Source: Streptomyces fungicidicus (GTDB lineage: Bacteria > Actinomycetota > Actinomycetes > Streptomycetales > Streptomycetaceae). Taken from it: a DNA stretch of 64,000 bases. Positions 52,039 to 60,359 of the stretch are shown piece by piece (positions within the stretch are counted from its first letter, which is position 1; every line of letters starts with the position of its first letter). The translations under genes were made by a program, and so were the position numbers. The DNA is taken from positions 3,038,001 through 3,102,000 of the forward strand of contig NZ_CP023407.1 in the NCBI RefSeq assembly GCF_003665435.1, given 5' to 3'. The notes below the pieces were generated by a model. That model was given only the letters and a program-made list of their open reading frames with translations. It had not been told where the DNA came from and made no database searches.

Positions 52039-53166
52039 TCAGGCTCCCGAGGCGAGCGCCAGGTAAACGGCGGCGAAATCCGTGACGGCGATCAGTTCCG
52101 CGAGGGTCTCCAGTTCGCCGCCCGCCTCCGGCTCCAGCTCGCTGATCGGCACGTCGTGGGTGAGGGCCAGGTCCCGGGCGGCGGGGGCCGCGGTGAGGCC
52201 GCCGATGGGCCGGTCGCGGAGCAGCACCACGCGGGCGTGCAGGGCGGGCTTCTCCTCCACGCGGTCGCGGAAGAAGTCGTCCGGGTCCGCGCCGGCGGCG
52301 AGCCGGCCGGCCAGCAGGGCGCCGTGTGCGGCGAGCGCCTCGGGCAGTTCGGCGACGACGGCGGGGGTGCCGGACAGTTCGGCGAGCGCGGCGGCGAAGC
52401 GGCGGCCCGCCGGGCCGGCCGAGACGCCCTCCGTCCACACGACGGGCAGCGTGTCGGCGAGTTCGGCGGCGAGGGTCTTGGCGGGGTTGCTGTACGTCAC
52501 GATGGCCGGCCCGCAGCGTTCGGCGATGCCGTCGAGGCGGTCGGCGATCGCCTCCAGGGCGTCCGGCGGGGCGGTGAGCAGGCCGGTGCGGTCCAGGAGG
52601 GCGAGCAGCGGGGTGAGCAGCGCCCACAGGACGCCGGGCGCTGCGGCGGCGAGGGGTTCGTCATGGTCGTAGGGCGCGGTGGCCATGGGGACGAACATGC
52701 CGTGGGAGCCGCCGACCGCGTCGGCGAGCGGGGTGCCGGCGGGGGCGACCGCGACGACGGTGCAGCCGCGGCGGTATGCCTGCTCGAAGAGCAGCGACAG
52801 GCCGGGCTCGGTGCCGTCGGGGGTGGCGATGAGGAGGAGGTCCACGGAGCCGGCCCAGCCGGGGAGCTCCCAGCGCAGGGCGCCTGCCGCGGGGGCGACG
52901 CCGGTGGGGGCGAGGCGGGTGACGGGGCTGCCCGCGCCGGCCAGGGTGCCGAGGAGGTCGGCGGTCTGGGTGGCGGCGGCGCCGGGGCCCGCGATGAGGA
53001 CCGCGCGGGGGCGGCCGTCGGGTTTGAGCCCGTTGACGCCGGCCTCGGCGGCGAGCCGTGCGGCGGTGCGGACGCGGGCGCCGGCCTCGGCGGCGCCGCG
53101 GAGCAGGGCGCGGCGGTCGGCCTCGGCGAGGCCCTCCGGGGAGTCGAGCAGCGATTCGTCGAGCAT
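52039..53166 (-). CDS. SIS-domain protein, PGI/PMI-like
   Basis: A 375-aa protein with two sugar-isomerase (SIS) folds, similar to the bifunctional phosphoglucose/phosphomannose isomerase family. It starts MLDESLLDSPEGLAEAD, as is conserved in actinobacteria, and contains VTYSNPAKTLAAELADTLPVVW (about 224-245). The position between manA and manB homologs is conserved in mycobacteria. Whether it still has isomerase activity or acts as a regulator is not known. GGAG lies 11 bases before the start. Confidence 0.8.
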   Translation of the reverse strand: MLDESLLDSPEGLAEADRRALLRGAAEAGARVRTAARLAAEAGVNGLKPDGRPRAVLIAGPGAAATQTADLLGTLAGAGSPVTRLAPTGVAPAAGALRWELPGWAGSVDLLLIATPDGTEPGLSLLFEQAYRRGCTVVAVAPAGTPLADAVGGSHGMFVPMATAPYDHDEPLAAAAPGVLWALLTPLLALLDRTGLLTAPPDALEAIADRLDGIAERCGPAIVTYSNPAKTLAAELADTLPVVWTEGVSAGPAGRRFAAALAELSGTPAVVAELPEALAAHGALLAGRLAAGADPDDFFRDRVEEKPALHARVVLLRDRPIGGLTAAPAARDLALTHDVPISELEPEAGGELETLAELIAVTDFAAVYLALASGA

Positions 53167-53251
53167 GGGCGGCAGGCTCCGATCTTCGATCGGCGGGGGC
53201 GGCGGGGCGGTGCGTGGTGCGCGTTACGCGGGCGCGGGCGCCGGGTGCGTG

Positions 53252-53422
53252 TTACGCGGGGCGGCGGGCCTCGTCGACGAGGAGTACGGGGATGCCGTCC
53301 CGGACGGGGTAGGCCAGGCCGCAGTCCGCGCCGGTGCAGATCAGCTCCGAGTCCTGCTCCTTGAGGGGGGAGTGGCAGGCCGGGCAGGCGAGGATCTCCA
53401 GGAGGCCGGCTTCGAGTGGCAT
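53252..53422 (-). CDS. Trm112-family zinc-binding protein
   Basis: A 56-aa protein with two Cys pairs: CPAC (13-16) and C29 plus C34. The [15 protein letters not shown] ending is the Trm112/DUF343 signature. Eukaryotic Trm112 activates methyltransferases; bacterial versions are small zinc proteins often near glycosylation or lipid A genes. Here it sits between manB and the SIS gene. ATG 53422 has AAGGGA upstream. It would be missed by a length cutoff. Confidence 0.85.
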   Translation of the reverse strand: MPLEAGLLEILACPACHSPLKEQDSELICTGADCGLAYPVRDGIPVLLVDEARRPA

Positions 53423-53507
53423 GGGGGTCCCTTCGCTGGGGTCGATGTGCTGGTCAGGGTACCGCCGGTGCGGGGCGGGTGGCGTTGGGGCCGGTCGGGG
53501 GGTGGTT
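53423..53507. other. Trm112 upstream region
   Basis: The 85 bp between the Trm112-like start and the repeat array hold no gene. Any promoter for the leftward Trm112-SIS-manA genes must lie here or in the array. Confidence 0.4.
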
Positions 53508-53953
53508 GCGCAGCCCGGCGCCGACGGGGCGCCGTCGCGCCCACCCGTGCCGCCCCAGCGGCACGACTGCCCGCGGAAGCGGGTGGGGCAGCTGCGCGCG
53601 CCCGCCTTAGGGGCGGAGGGGCTATGCGGCCCGGCGCCGACAGGGTGCCGTCGCGCCCACCCGTGCCGGCCCAACGGCACGACTGCCCGCGGGAACCGGA
53701 AGGGGCGGCTGCGCGCGCCCGCCTGAGCGGGAACGGAAGGGGCAACGCGGCCCGGCGCCCGCGGGGTGCCGGCGCGCCCCCTCGCCCACCGTCCCAGCGG
53801 CACGGCTGTCCGCGGCAACGGGAGGGGCGGCTGCGCGGCCGCACGCCTCAGCGGGAACGGAAGGGGCAACGCGGCCCGGCGCTCGCGGGGTGCCGTCGCG
53901 CCCGCCCTCCCCCAGCGGGACGACTGCCCGCGGGAACGGGAGGGGCGGCTGGC
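53508..53953. repeat. GC-rich intergenic repeat array, about 3.7 copies
   Basis: A unit of about 116-124 bp recurs with the core CCCGGCG at 53514, 53630, 53751 and 53875. Each copy has GCCGTCGCGCCCACCC or a close form, then CAGCGGCACGACTGCCCGCG and GGGGCGGCTGCGCG. Copies two to four are the most alike. It fills the space between manB and the Trm112-like gene. A related unit starts at 58440. No protein is likely, as all frames are Arg/Pro/Gly-rich and lack starts with ribosome-binding sites. Confidence 0.75.
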
Positions 53954-53963
53954 TCGGTGGGGG

Positions 53964-55328
53964 TCAGGTTCGGATGAGGGTCAGGGCCTCGTCGCGGATT
54001 TTTGCCATGGTGGCCTCGTCGCGGGCCTCCGCGTTCAGGCGGAGGAGGGGTTCCGTGTTGGACGGGCGGACGTTGAACCACCAGTCGGCGGCGGTGACGG
54101 TGAGGCCGTCGAGTTCGTCGAGGGTGATGCCCTCGCGGCCCTCGTAGGCGGCCCTGATCGCGGCGAGGCGGGCGCTCTGGTCGTCGACGGTGGAGTTGAT
54201 CTCGCCGGAGCCCGCGTAGCGGTCGTACTGGGCGACCAGGGCGGACAGGGTGCCGTGCTGTCCGCCGAGGGCGGCGAGGACGTGCAGGGCGGCCAGCATG
54301 CCCGTGTCGGCGTTCCAGAAGTCGCGGAAGTAGTAGTGCGCGGAGTGCTCGCCGCCGAAGATCGCGCCGGTCCTCGCCATCTCGGCCTTGATGAAGGAGT
54401 GGCCCACGCGGGTCCGCTCGGGGGTGCCGCCGTTCTCCCGTACGACCTCGGGGACCGACCAGGAGGTGATCAGGTTGTGGATGACCGTGCCCTTGCCGCC
54501 GTTGCGGGCCAGCTCGCGGGAGGCCACCAGTGCGGTGATCGCGGACGGGGAGACCGGCTCGCCGCGCTCGTCGACGACGAAGCAGCGGTCGGCGTCGCCG
54601 TCGAAGGCGAGGCCGAGGTCGGCGCCCTCCTCGCGGACCCGCTCCCGCAGGTCGACCAGGTTGGCCGGGTCGAGGGGGTTGGCCTCGTGGTTGGGGAAGG
54701 TGCCGTCGAGTTCGAAGTACATCGGGACGAGGGTGAGCGGCAGCCCGTCGAAGACCGTCGGGACGGTGTGCCCGCCCATGCCGTTGCCCGCGTCGACGAC
54801 GACCTTGAGCGGGCGGACGGCGGTCAGGTCGACGAGCGAGCGCAGATGTGCCGCGTAGTCGTCCAGCGTGTCCCGCCGGGTGATCGTTCCGGCACTCGCC
54901 GCCGGCTCCGGGGCGCCCGACTCGCTCCACTCTTCGACGAGTTCCCGGATCTCGGTCAGGCCGGTGTCCTGGCCGACCGGGGCGGCGCCCGCGCGGCACA
55001 GCTTGATGCCGTTGTACCGGGCCGGGTTGTGCGAGGCGGTGAACATCGCACCCGGCAGGTTCAGCGCGCCCGAGGCGTAGTAGAGCTGGTCCGTGGAGCA
55101 CAGGCCGATCTCGGTGACGTCGGCGCCCTGGGCCGCGGCTCCGCGCGCGAAGGCGCCCGACAGTCCGGGGGACGACGGCCGCATGTCGTGGCCGGTGACG
55201 ACGGCGGTCGCGCCGGTCACCCGGACGAAGGCGGCGCCGAAGAGCTCGGCGAGCTTCTCGTCCCACTGGTCGGGGACGACTCCGCGCACGTCGTACGCCT
55301 TAACGATCTGCGACAGATCAGCAGCCAC
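53964..55328 (-). CDS. manB: Phosphomannomutase/phosphoglucomutase
   Basis: A 454-aa alpha-D-phosphohexomutase. The phosphoserine loop is TASHNP with S99; the Mg loop is DGDADR (243-248); the sugar loop [11 protein letters not shown] and the phosphate-binding [10 protein letters not shown] follow toward the C-terminus. It interconverts mannose-6-phosphate and mannose-1-phosphate for GDP-mannose, and possibly glucose phosphates. It is the first gene of the leftward man series and lies 101 bp from the permease end. Confidence 0.95.
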   Translation of the reverse strand: MAADLSQIVKAYDVRGVVPDQWDEKLAELFGAAFVRVTGATAVVTGHDMRPSSPGLSGAFARGAAAQGADVTEIGLCSTDQLYYASGALNLPGAMFTASHNPARYNGIKLCRAGAAPVGQDTGLTEIRELVEEWSESGAPEPAASAGTITRRDTLDDYAAHLRSLVDLTAVRPLKVVVDAGNGMGGHTVPTVFDGLPLTLVPMYFELDGTFPNHEANPLDPANLVDLRERVREEGADLGLAFDGDADRCFVVDERGEPVSPSAITALVASRELARNGGKGTVIHNLITSWSVPEVVRENGGTPERTRVGHSFIKAEMARTGAIFGGEHSAHYYFRDFWNADTGMLAALHVLAALGGQHGTLSALVAQYDRYAGSGEINSTVDDQSARLAAIRAAYEGREGITLDELDGLTVTAADWWFNVRPSNTEPLLRLNAEARDEATMAKIRDEALTLIRT

Positions 55329-55387
55329 GGCCAGCCCTTCCGGAAGTCCTGTCGGTCACCACAAACTACCCGTAGCGGGGTGACACT

Positions 55388-55408
55388 CCGGCCGGGGTCA
55401 CCGGCCGG
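55388..55408 (-). terminator. Hairpin after lactate permease gene
   Basis: Two copies of the self-complementary CCGGCCGG separated by GGTCA can form an 8-bp stem, 21 bp beyond the permease stop. Confidence 0.5.
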
Positions 55409-55429
55409 GCCGGCGGGCGTCGCGGGAGC

Positions 55430-57046
55430 TCAGGGCAGCATCCAGCCCAGCACCGCCGTGCTCTGGCCCACCACGACCAGGCACATCACGAGCAGCAGGC
55501 CGAGGCTCCAGGGCAGCACCTTGCGCAGCAAGTCGCCCTCGCGGCCCGCCAGTCCGACGGCCGCGCAGGCGATGGTGAGGTTCTGCGGCGAGATCATCTT
55601 GCCCAGCACGCCGCCGGAGCTGTTGGCGGCGGCGAGCAGTTCGGGGGAGAGCCCGGACTGCTGGGCGGCGGTCACCTGGAGGGCGCCGAACAGCGCGTTG
55701 GAGGAGGTGTCCGAGCCCGAGACGGCGACTCCGAACCAGCCCAGCACCGGGGAGAGGAAGGCGAGCCCCGCCCCCGCCGCCGCGACGAAGTGGCCGATCG
55801 TCGCCGCCTGGCCCGAGAGGTTCATGACGTAGGCCAGTGCCAGCACCGATGTCACCGTGAGGATGGCGAACCGCAGTTCGTGCACCGTCGCCAGCCACTC
55901 CTTGACCGCCGCCCCCGCGCGCACCCCGATCACGGCCGCCGTGAACACCCCGGCGATCAGCACGAGGGTGCCGCCGGTGGAGACGATCGGCCAGGTGAAC
56001 ACGTTGCCGCCCACGGGCTCCCCGTCCGGGCCCGCGACGTCCAGGAAGGGCCAGTCGTAGGTCTGGGTGGCACCGGCGAGCCAGTCCTTCACCGCCGGGA
56101 TCTGCGCGACCGAGAAGATCGCCACGATCAGCGCGTACGGGGCGTAGGCGCGGACCACCTCGCCGCGCGGGTCCTCCTCGTCCAGTTCCTCGCTGCGGGC
56201 GCCGGTCAGCACGGAGGCCCGTACGGACTCGGTGGCGGGCACCCGGGAGCGCGGCACGGCGACGAGCGCGCCGGCGCCGGCCAGGGCGGCGCCGATGTCG
56301 GCGAGTTGGGCGGAGACGTAGTTGGAGGCGACGAACTGGGCCACGGCGAAGGCGACTCCGCAGACCAGCGCGGGGACCCAGGTCTCGCGCAGGCCGCGGC
56401 GGCCGTCCACCAGCCAGACCAGCACGAGCGGTACGACGAGGGCGAGCAGCGGGGTCTGGCGGCCGACCACCGACGCCACGGAGTCCAGCGGCAGGCCGGT
56501 GACCTGGGCGAGCGTGACGACCGGTGTGCCCATGGCGCCGAACGCCACCGGCGCGGTGTTGGCGACCAGCGCGACCACGGCGGCGCGTACGGGGTCGAAG
56601 CCGAGGGCCACCAGCATCACGGCGGAGATCGCGACGGGGGCGCCGAACCCGGCGAGGGCCTCCAGGAGGGCGCCGAAGCAGAAGGCGATGACGAGCGCCT
56701 GGATGCGTGGGTCGTCGGAGAGGCGGCCGAAGGAGCGGCGGAGGACGTCGAAGTGCCGGGTGCGGACGGTCATCCGGTAGACCCAGAGGGCGTTGACGAC
56801 GATCCACATGATGGGGAAGAGGCCGAAGACGGCGCCCTGGACGCCGCTGGAGAGCGTCTGGTCCAGTGGCATCCCGTACGCCAGGCAGGCGACCAGGACG
56901 GCGGCCAGCAGGCCGATCAGGCCCGCGAGGTGCGCCTTCATGCGGACGCCGCCGAGCAGGACCAGGACGATCACGAGGGGCAGGGCCGCCACGAGCGCGG
57001 AGAGGCCGAGCGAGCCGGCGACGGGTTCCAGTTCCTGGACGTACAC
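55430..57046 (-). CDS. lldP: L-lactate permease, LctP/LldP family
   Basis: A 538-aa transporter with about 13 hydrophobic segments. Conserved stretches are LLEALAGFGAPVAI (about 128-141), NTAPVAFGAMGTPV (162-175), SGSDTSSNALFGALQ (about 447-461) and GGVLGKMISPQNLTIAC (about 487-503), all typical of the LctP family that takes up lactate or glycolate with protons. The start is GTG 57046, with GGGAGG six bases upstream. It appears to be a lone gene. No lactate dehydrogenase adjoins it. Confidence 0.93.
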   Translation of the reverse strand: MYVQELEPVAGSLGLSALVAALPLVIVLVLLGGVRMKAHLAGLIGLLAAVLVACLAYGMPLDQTLSSGVQGAVFGLFPIMWIVVNALWVYRMTVRTRHFDVLRRSFGRLSDDPRIQALVIAFCFGALLEALAGFGAPVAISAVMLVALGFDPVRAAVVALVANTAPVAFGAMGTPVVTLAQVTGLPLDSVASVVGRQTPLLALVVPLVLVWLVDGRRGLRETWVPALVCGVAFAVAQFVASNYVSAQLADIGAALAGAGALVAVPRSRVPATESVRASVLTGARSEELDEEDPRGEVVRAYAPYALIVAIFSVAQIPAVKDWLAGATQTYDWPFLDVAGPDGEPVGGNVFTWPIVSTGGTLVLIAGVFTAAVIGVRAGAAVKEWLATVHELRFAILTVTSVLALAYVMNLSGQAATIGHFVAAAGAGLAFLSPVLGWFGVAVSGSDTSSNALFGALQVTAAQQSGLSPELLAAANSSGGVLGKMISPQNLTIACAAVGLAGREGDLLRKVLPWSLGLLLVMCLVVVGQSTAVLGWMLP

Positions 57047-57073
57047 GGGCGCCTCCCGGATTCCGCCATGCGA

Positions 57074-57089
57074 AAGCGATTTCTCGCTT
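57074..57089. promoter_or_regulatory. Candidate operator upstream of the lactate permease
   Basis: AAGCGA and TCGCTT are perfect inverted arms around TTTC, 28 bp before the lldP start. A site here could bind a regulator of lactate use; the protein is unknown. Confidence 0.35.
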
Positions 57090-57177
57090 CGTTCTCACGG
57101 AATGGTCGTGTTCGCGACAAGGAGGCGTCAATGGTTGTGCGGTGGTTTATGTGACCCGTGAGCTCAGAGGGAGCGCG

Positions 57178-57600
57178 TCAGTTGTCCGGGGAGCGGAGAA
57201 CGCGCAGGTGGCCGCGGCGGGCGACCTCCATGGGGTCCGCGGTACGGGAGCCGCCGCCGGCGCCCGCGGCCCGCTCCTGGGGACGGGCCGCCTCACGCAC
57301 CGCGTTCGCGAGCGCTTCCAGGTCGTCCCCGCTGGGCTGGGCCGGAGCCGAGCCGTCGAGCAGGCGGACGACCTCCCAGCCACGCGGCGCGGTGAGGCGC
57401 TCGGAGTGCTCCGCGCACAGGTCGTAGCAGTGGGGTTCGGCGTAGGTGGCGAGCGGGCCGAGGACCGCGGTCGAGTCGGCGTAGACGTACGTCAGCGTCG
57501 CAACGGCGGGACGGCCGCAGGCGGTGCGCGAACAGCGACGTACAGGGCTCACGATGTTGGACGGTACCGCACTCTTGAGCGGGCCGCGACGACTCTCCAC
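57178..57600 (-). CDS. DUF3499-family protein, probable zinc-binding
   Basis: A 140-aa protein beginning ESRRGPLKSAVPSN. It has paired cysteines in RRCSRTACGRPAV and HCYDLCAEH, which probably form a zinc ribbon. The acidic/Gly-rich C-terminus is poorly conserved. GTG 57600 has GGGGGAG upstream and is preferred over the longer frame to 57654. The family is restricted to actinobacteria and keeps its place next to the man and metallopeptidase genes. Function unknown. Confidence 0.8.
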   Translation of the reverse strand: MESRRGPLKSAVPSNIVSPVRRCSRTACGRPAVATLTYVYADSTAVLGPLATYAEPHCYDLCAEHSERLTAPRGWEVVRLLDGSAPAQPSGDDLEALANAVREAARPQERAAGAGGGSRTADPMEVARRGHLRVLRSPDN

Positions 57601-57742
57601 CAGGTCACTCCCCCGTGTCGTGGCGTGAAACGCCCCACATACCCCTTTGGCCACACCTTGCTGACCTGGGTCGACGCGAGGCTCCGACGCGCTTGCCGGT
57701 TCTGATTCCGGTCACCAGTTGGTACAAACACCGTCAATTGCC

Positions 57743-57772
57743 TTGAGGTCATCGGTCTCGAAGAGATATGAA
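57743..57772 (+). promoter_or_regulatory. Candidate promoter for the metallopeptidase-like gene
   Basis: TTGAGG and TATGAA are 18 bp apart, in the 283-bp divergent gap, 112 bp before the start. A perfect inverted repeat CATGT-TGTG-ACATG lies downstream at 57800-57813 and could be an operator. Confidence 0.4.
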
Positions 57773-57883
57773 ATCGAGCCCAACCTTGGCTGGAATGGTC
57801 ATGTTGTGACATGCCGTGCAGGTCGGCCGGAAGGCGTACGGGGTTCGGGCGGGGCGGCGACGTGACGACTACCCTTCGCAGTG

Positions 57884-58378
57884 ATGGACAGCCCCGTGAC
57901 GCCCCGTACCGCCGGCCCCGGGCCCGGCTCCGGCCCCGGACCCCGCCGCCGTGATCGCCACGGTCGGGGCATGCGGGGCCCCATCGCACCTCCCCAGGTG
58001 CCGCTTGCCGCCAGCAGGGCGGAGACGTTCGCCGATCTCGTGCAGGACTCCGTGGAGCGGCTGGAGCGGCGGTGGCCGCAGCTCGCCGACGTCGACTTCC
58101 TGGTGCTGGACGTGCCTCGGCTGGACGGGGGTGCGGGCTCGGGTGCGGCGGGCGCGGCGGGGGCGGGCTGGAGCGACGAGGCTGTGCCGCTGGGTGGGAC
58201 GGTGGCTGCTCGGGACGGGCGTCCGGCGCGGGTGGTGATCTACCGGCGGCCGGTGGAGATCCGGACCAAGGGGCGGGACGAGCGGGCGGCGCTGGTGCAC
58301 GAGGTCGTGGTCGAGCAGGTGGCGGAGGTGTTGGGGCTGACGCCGGAGACGGTGGATCCCCGGTACGGGGAGGACTGA
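57884..58378 (+). CDS. Metallopeptidase-family (minimal zincin-like) protein with altered active site
   Basis: A 164-aa protein. After a disordered Gly/Pro/Arg-rich tail (1-30), the region TFADLVQDSVERLERRWPQLADV to VIYRRPVEI matches the small bacterial zincin-like family. The zinc motif HExxH reads HEVVVEQ (H139-E140-V-V-V-E-Q), so the second zinc His is Val. Catalysis as a metallopeptidase is therefore doubtful. The C-terminus DPRYGED is conserved in actinobacterial members. ATG 57884 is chosen; a GTG directly precedes it. The gene order DUF3499-metallopeptidase beside manB is shared with mycobacteria. Confidence 0.75.
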   Translation: MDSPVTPRTAGPGPGSGPGPRRRDRHGRGMRGPIAPPQVPLAASRAETFADLVQDSVERLERRWPQLADVDFLVLDVPRLDGGAGSGAAGAAGAGWSDEAVPLGGTVAARDGRPARVVIYRRPVEIRTKGRDERAALVHEVVVEQVAEVLGLTPETVDPRYGED

Positions 58379-58853
58379 GGCGGGCGTTGCGGCGCCGTGA
58401 TTGCCGGGTGCCCGGCGTGGGTGTGGGCCGGGGGGTGTTGCGCAGCCCGGCGCTTACGGGGTGCCGTCGCGCCCACCCGTGCCGCCCTGCGGCACGACTG
58501 CCCGCGGAAACGGCGGGACGGCTGCCCGCGGGAACGGCGGGGCGGCTGCCGGCGGAGAGCGGGGGGCGACTGCGCGCGGAGAGCGGAGTGCGGCTGCGCG
58601 CGGAGAGCGACACGGGTGGCTGGGCGCGGAGAGCGGAGAGGGCGGCTGCGCGGAGACGGTGGGGTAGGCGCGTACGGCGGAGACGGTGGGGGTGGGCGCG
58701 TACGGCGGGGAGGGGGTGGGGTGGGGGTGGGCGCCCGCAGTGGCTGGCGCGTCCGCGTCCCGCACCCCTTTAACTGGCACAGTCGCGCCAGTCCGAGGAC
58801 GGGCACCCCCACCCCGCCCCCGCTCCACCCACCGGCATCAGCGCAGCACGACC
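58379..58853. other. 475-bp convergent intergenic region
   Basis: It contains the second repeat block (described separately), a G-rich run with two copies of GGCGCGTACGGCGG at about 58670-58705, and a possible small terminator hairpin ACTGGC/GCCAGT (58773-58792) before the DUF5719 stop. No gene is seen. Confidence 0.6.
58440..58640. repeat. Second copy of the GC-rich repeat with short tandem units
   Basis: The start, GCAGCCCGGCGCTTACGGGG to CGGCACGACTGCCCGCGG, closely matches the unit at 53512-53577. It then degenerates into about six tandem pieces of 21-24 bp built on GGCTGCCCGCGGGAACGGCG and ACTGCGCGCGGAGAGCG. It lies between convergent genes. Confidence 0.7.
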
Positions 58854-60359
58854 CTACTTCTGCAGGATCGACAGGTCCTCGCTCGCCTCCGGCACCGCCA
58901 CCGACCCCCGGTCGTCCGGAAGCGGCTGGACCGTGAAGAACGGCACGTCGTCCTCCTTCGTCGCCAGCGTCCGGGACGCGTAGACCGGTGTGCCCGACTC
59001 GGGTTCCACCGTGAGGGCGTACGTGCCCTTCACCCCGGCCGGCACGGGCGCCTCGACGTTCTGCGTCGTACCCGCCTTGACCGTGAACGTCTTCGAGGCC
59101 GCCGTGCCGCCCTCCGTCCCCGCGGACGCCGTGACCTTGACCTTGGCCGTGCCCTCGGGAGCCGTCACGGCGAGCGTCGTGCCCTTGGCCGTGTTGTCCA
59201 CGGACGTGGCCCGCGTGCCCACCGGCCGCGCCGCCGGGATGAACGCCGACTCCTGCTTGCCGTCCTCGCCCCGCAGCACCCGTACCGCCGCCACCACCGG
59301 CACCGAGGCGTCCGCCGCCGTCAGGACCAGGGAGCCCGCCTCCCCGCGCGTGATGTCGCCCAGGTCGACGGCCGCCGTCATGCCGCCCTTCACATGCAGC
59401 GTCTCGTTGCCCGCCGGGGTGATCAGACCGGACGGGGAGGCCAGCCGCACCTTCAGGTCGACGTCGGCCCCACCGGGCGTGAAGGCGACCAGCCGCACGG
59501 CCGTCGCGTCCTTCGGGATGCCCGGCAGCACCAGGCTGCCCGAGGGGTCGGCCGACGCGGGCAGCCAGTCGCCGCCCAGCTTGTCGTCCAGCGCCTGCAC
59601 CGCCGCGCCGACCCTGCCGCTGCGGACCACCACGTGCACGGTCACATTGGCCTGCTTCTCGTCGGTGAGCGTGGACAACAGCACCGGCTCCGCCGAGTGC
59701 GGCTTGACGGTGATGCCCTCCCCCACCGCCGTCTTGAGGGCGCCGTCCTTGCCGTAGAGCTCGATGTCCACGACGGCCGCGGAGTCGTCCGGGTTGATCA
59801 CGTGCACGTAGTCGGTGCGGTCGGCGTCCGTACTCGCGCCGGGGAACCAGAACTCCGTGTCGGGGGCCGTGCAGGCGGCGCCGAGCATCCCCCGGCCGGT
59901 GCCCGCGGTGACCGTGGTGGTCTGCTGCACGGTCCAGCCGGGCGCGAAGCGTCCCTCGGCGGTGCCCAGCAGGGCAGGAGCCTCGCCCCCGCTGGTGTCC
60001 CCGACGACCGGCTTGCCGGGCTCCTTGGGCTCCAGCACGGACTTCTCGCCCTTGCCGTCCCCGCCGTCCCCGCCGTCCTTGCCGTCCTCGTCCGCGGCCT
60101 GCACCGCCGGCTCGAGCGCGGCCTTCCCCTCGCCCTCCGCCCCCTTGGTGACCGGCGTGAAGGACGTGTACGCCGTCTCGGCCAGGTCCGAGGTGCTGGG
60201 CGGAGGGCACACCAGGCTCGTGCGCTCCACGGGAAGGCGGGCCGCCGCCCCCGCCGCCTCGTTCGCGGCGCCGGCGTCCGGCGAGGACACCGCGGCGAAG
60301 CCGGTGACGGCGGCGAGCGCGGTCACGCCCGCGATCAGGGACAGGGTGGTGCGGTTCAC
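58854..60359 (-). CDS. Secreted DUF5719-family protein
   Basis: A 501-aa protein with a Sec signal peptide (about 1-32, ending AAVSSPDAGA), then an acidic Gly/Asp/Lys-rich linker at 85-115 and a long beta-rich extracellular domain typical of DUF5719. Its ATG overlaps the stop of the large glycosyltransferase by 4 bp, so the two are made together. It may act as an extracytoplasmic partner of that membrane enzyme. Only the co-translation is seen; the function is inferred. Confidence 0.8.
   Translation of the reverse strand: MNRTTLSLIAGVTALAAVTGFAAVSSPDAGAANEAAGAAARLPVERTSLVCPPPSTSDLAETAYTSFTPVTKGAEGEGKAALEPAVQAADEDGKDGGDGGDGKGEKSVLEPKEPGKPVVGDTSGGEAPALLGTAEGRFAPGWTVQQTTTVTAGTGRGMLGAACTAPDTEFWFPGASTDADRTDYVHVINPDDSAAVVDIELYGKDGALKTAVGEGITVKPHSAEPVLLSTLTDEKQANVTVHVVVRSGRVGAAVQALDDKLGGDWLPASADPSGSLVLPGIPKDATAVRLVAFTPGGADVDLKVRLASPSGLITPAGNETLHVKGGMTAAVDLGDITRGEAGSLVLTAADASVPVVAAVRVLRGEDGKQESAFIPAARPVGTRATSVDNTAKGTTLAVTAPEGTAKVKVTASAGTEGGTAASKTFTVKAGTTQNVEAPVPAGVKGTYALTVEPESGTPVYASRTLATKEDDVPFFTVQPLPDDRGSVAVPEASEDLSILQK

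Noticed and set aside
53508-53953. CRISPR array
   Set aside because: Units are about 120 bp with no constant short repeat and variable spacer pattern, and no cas genes are present.
58401-58667. Short Gly/Arg-rich open frame in the second repeat block
   Set aside because: The frame is created by the DNA repeat, has no ribosome-binding site and shows no family similarity.
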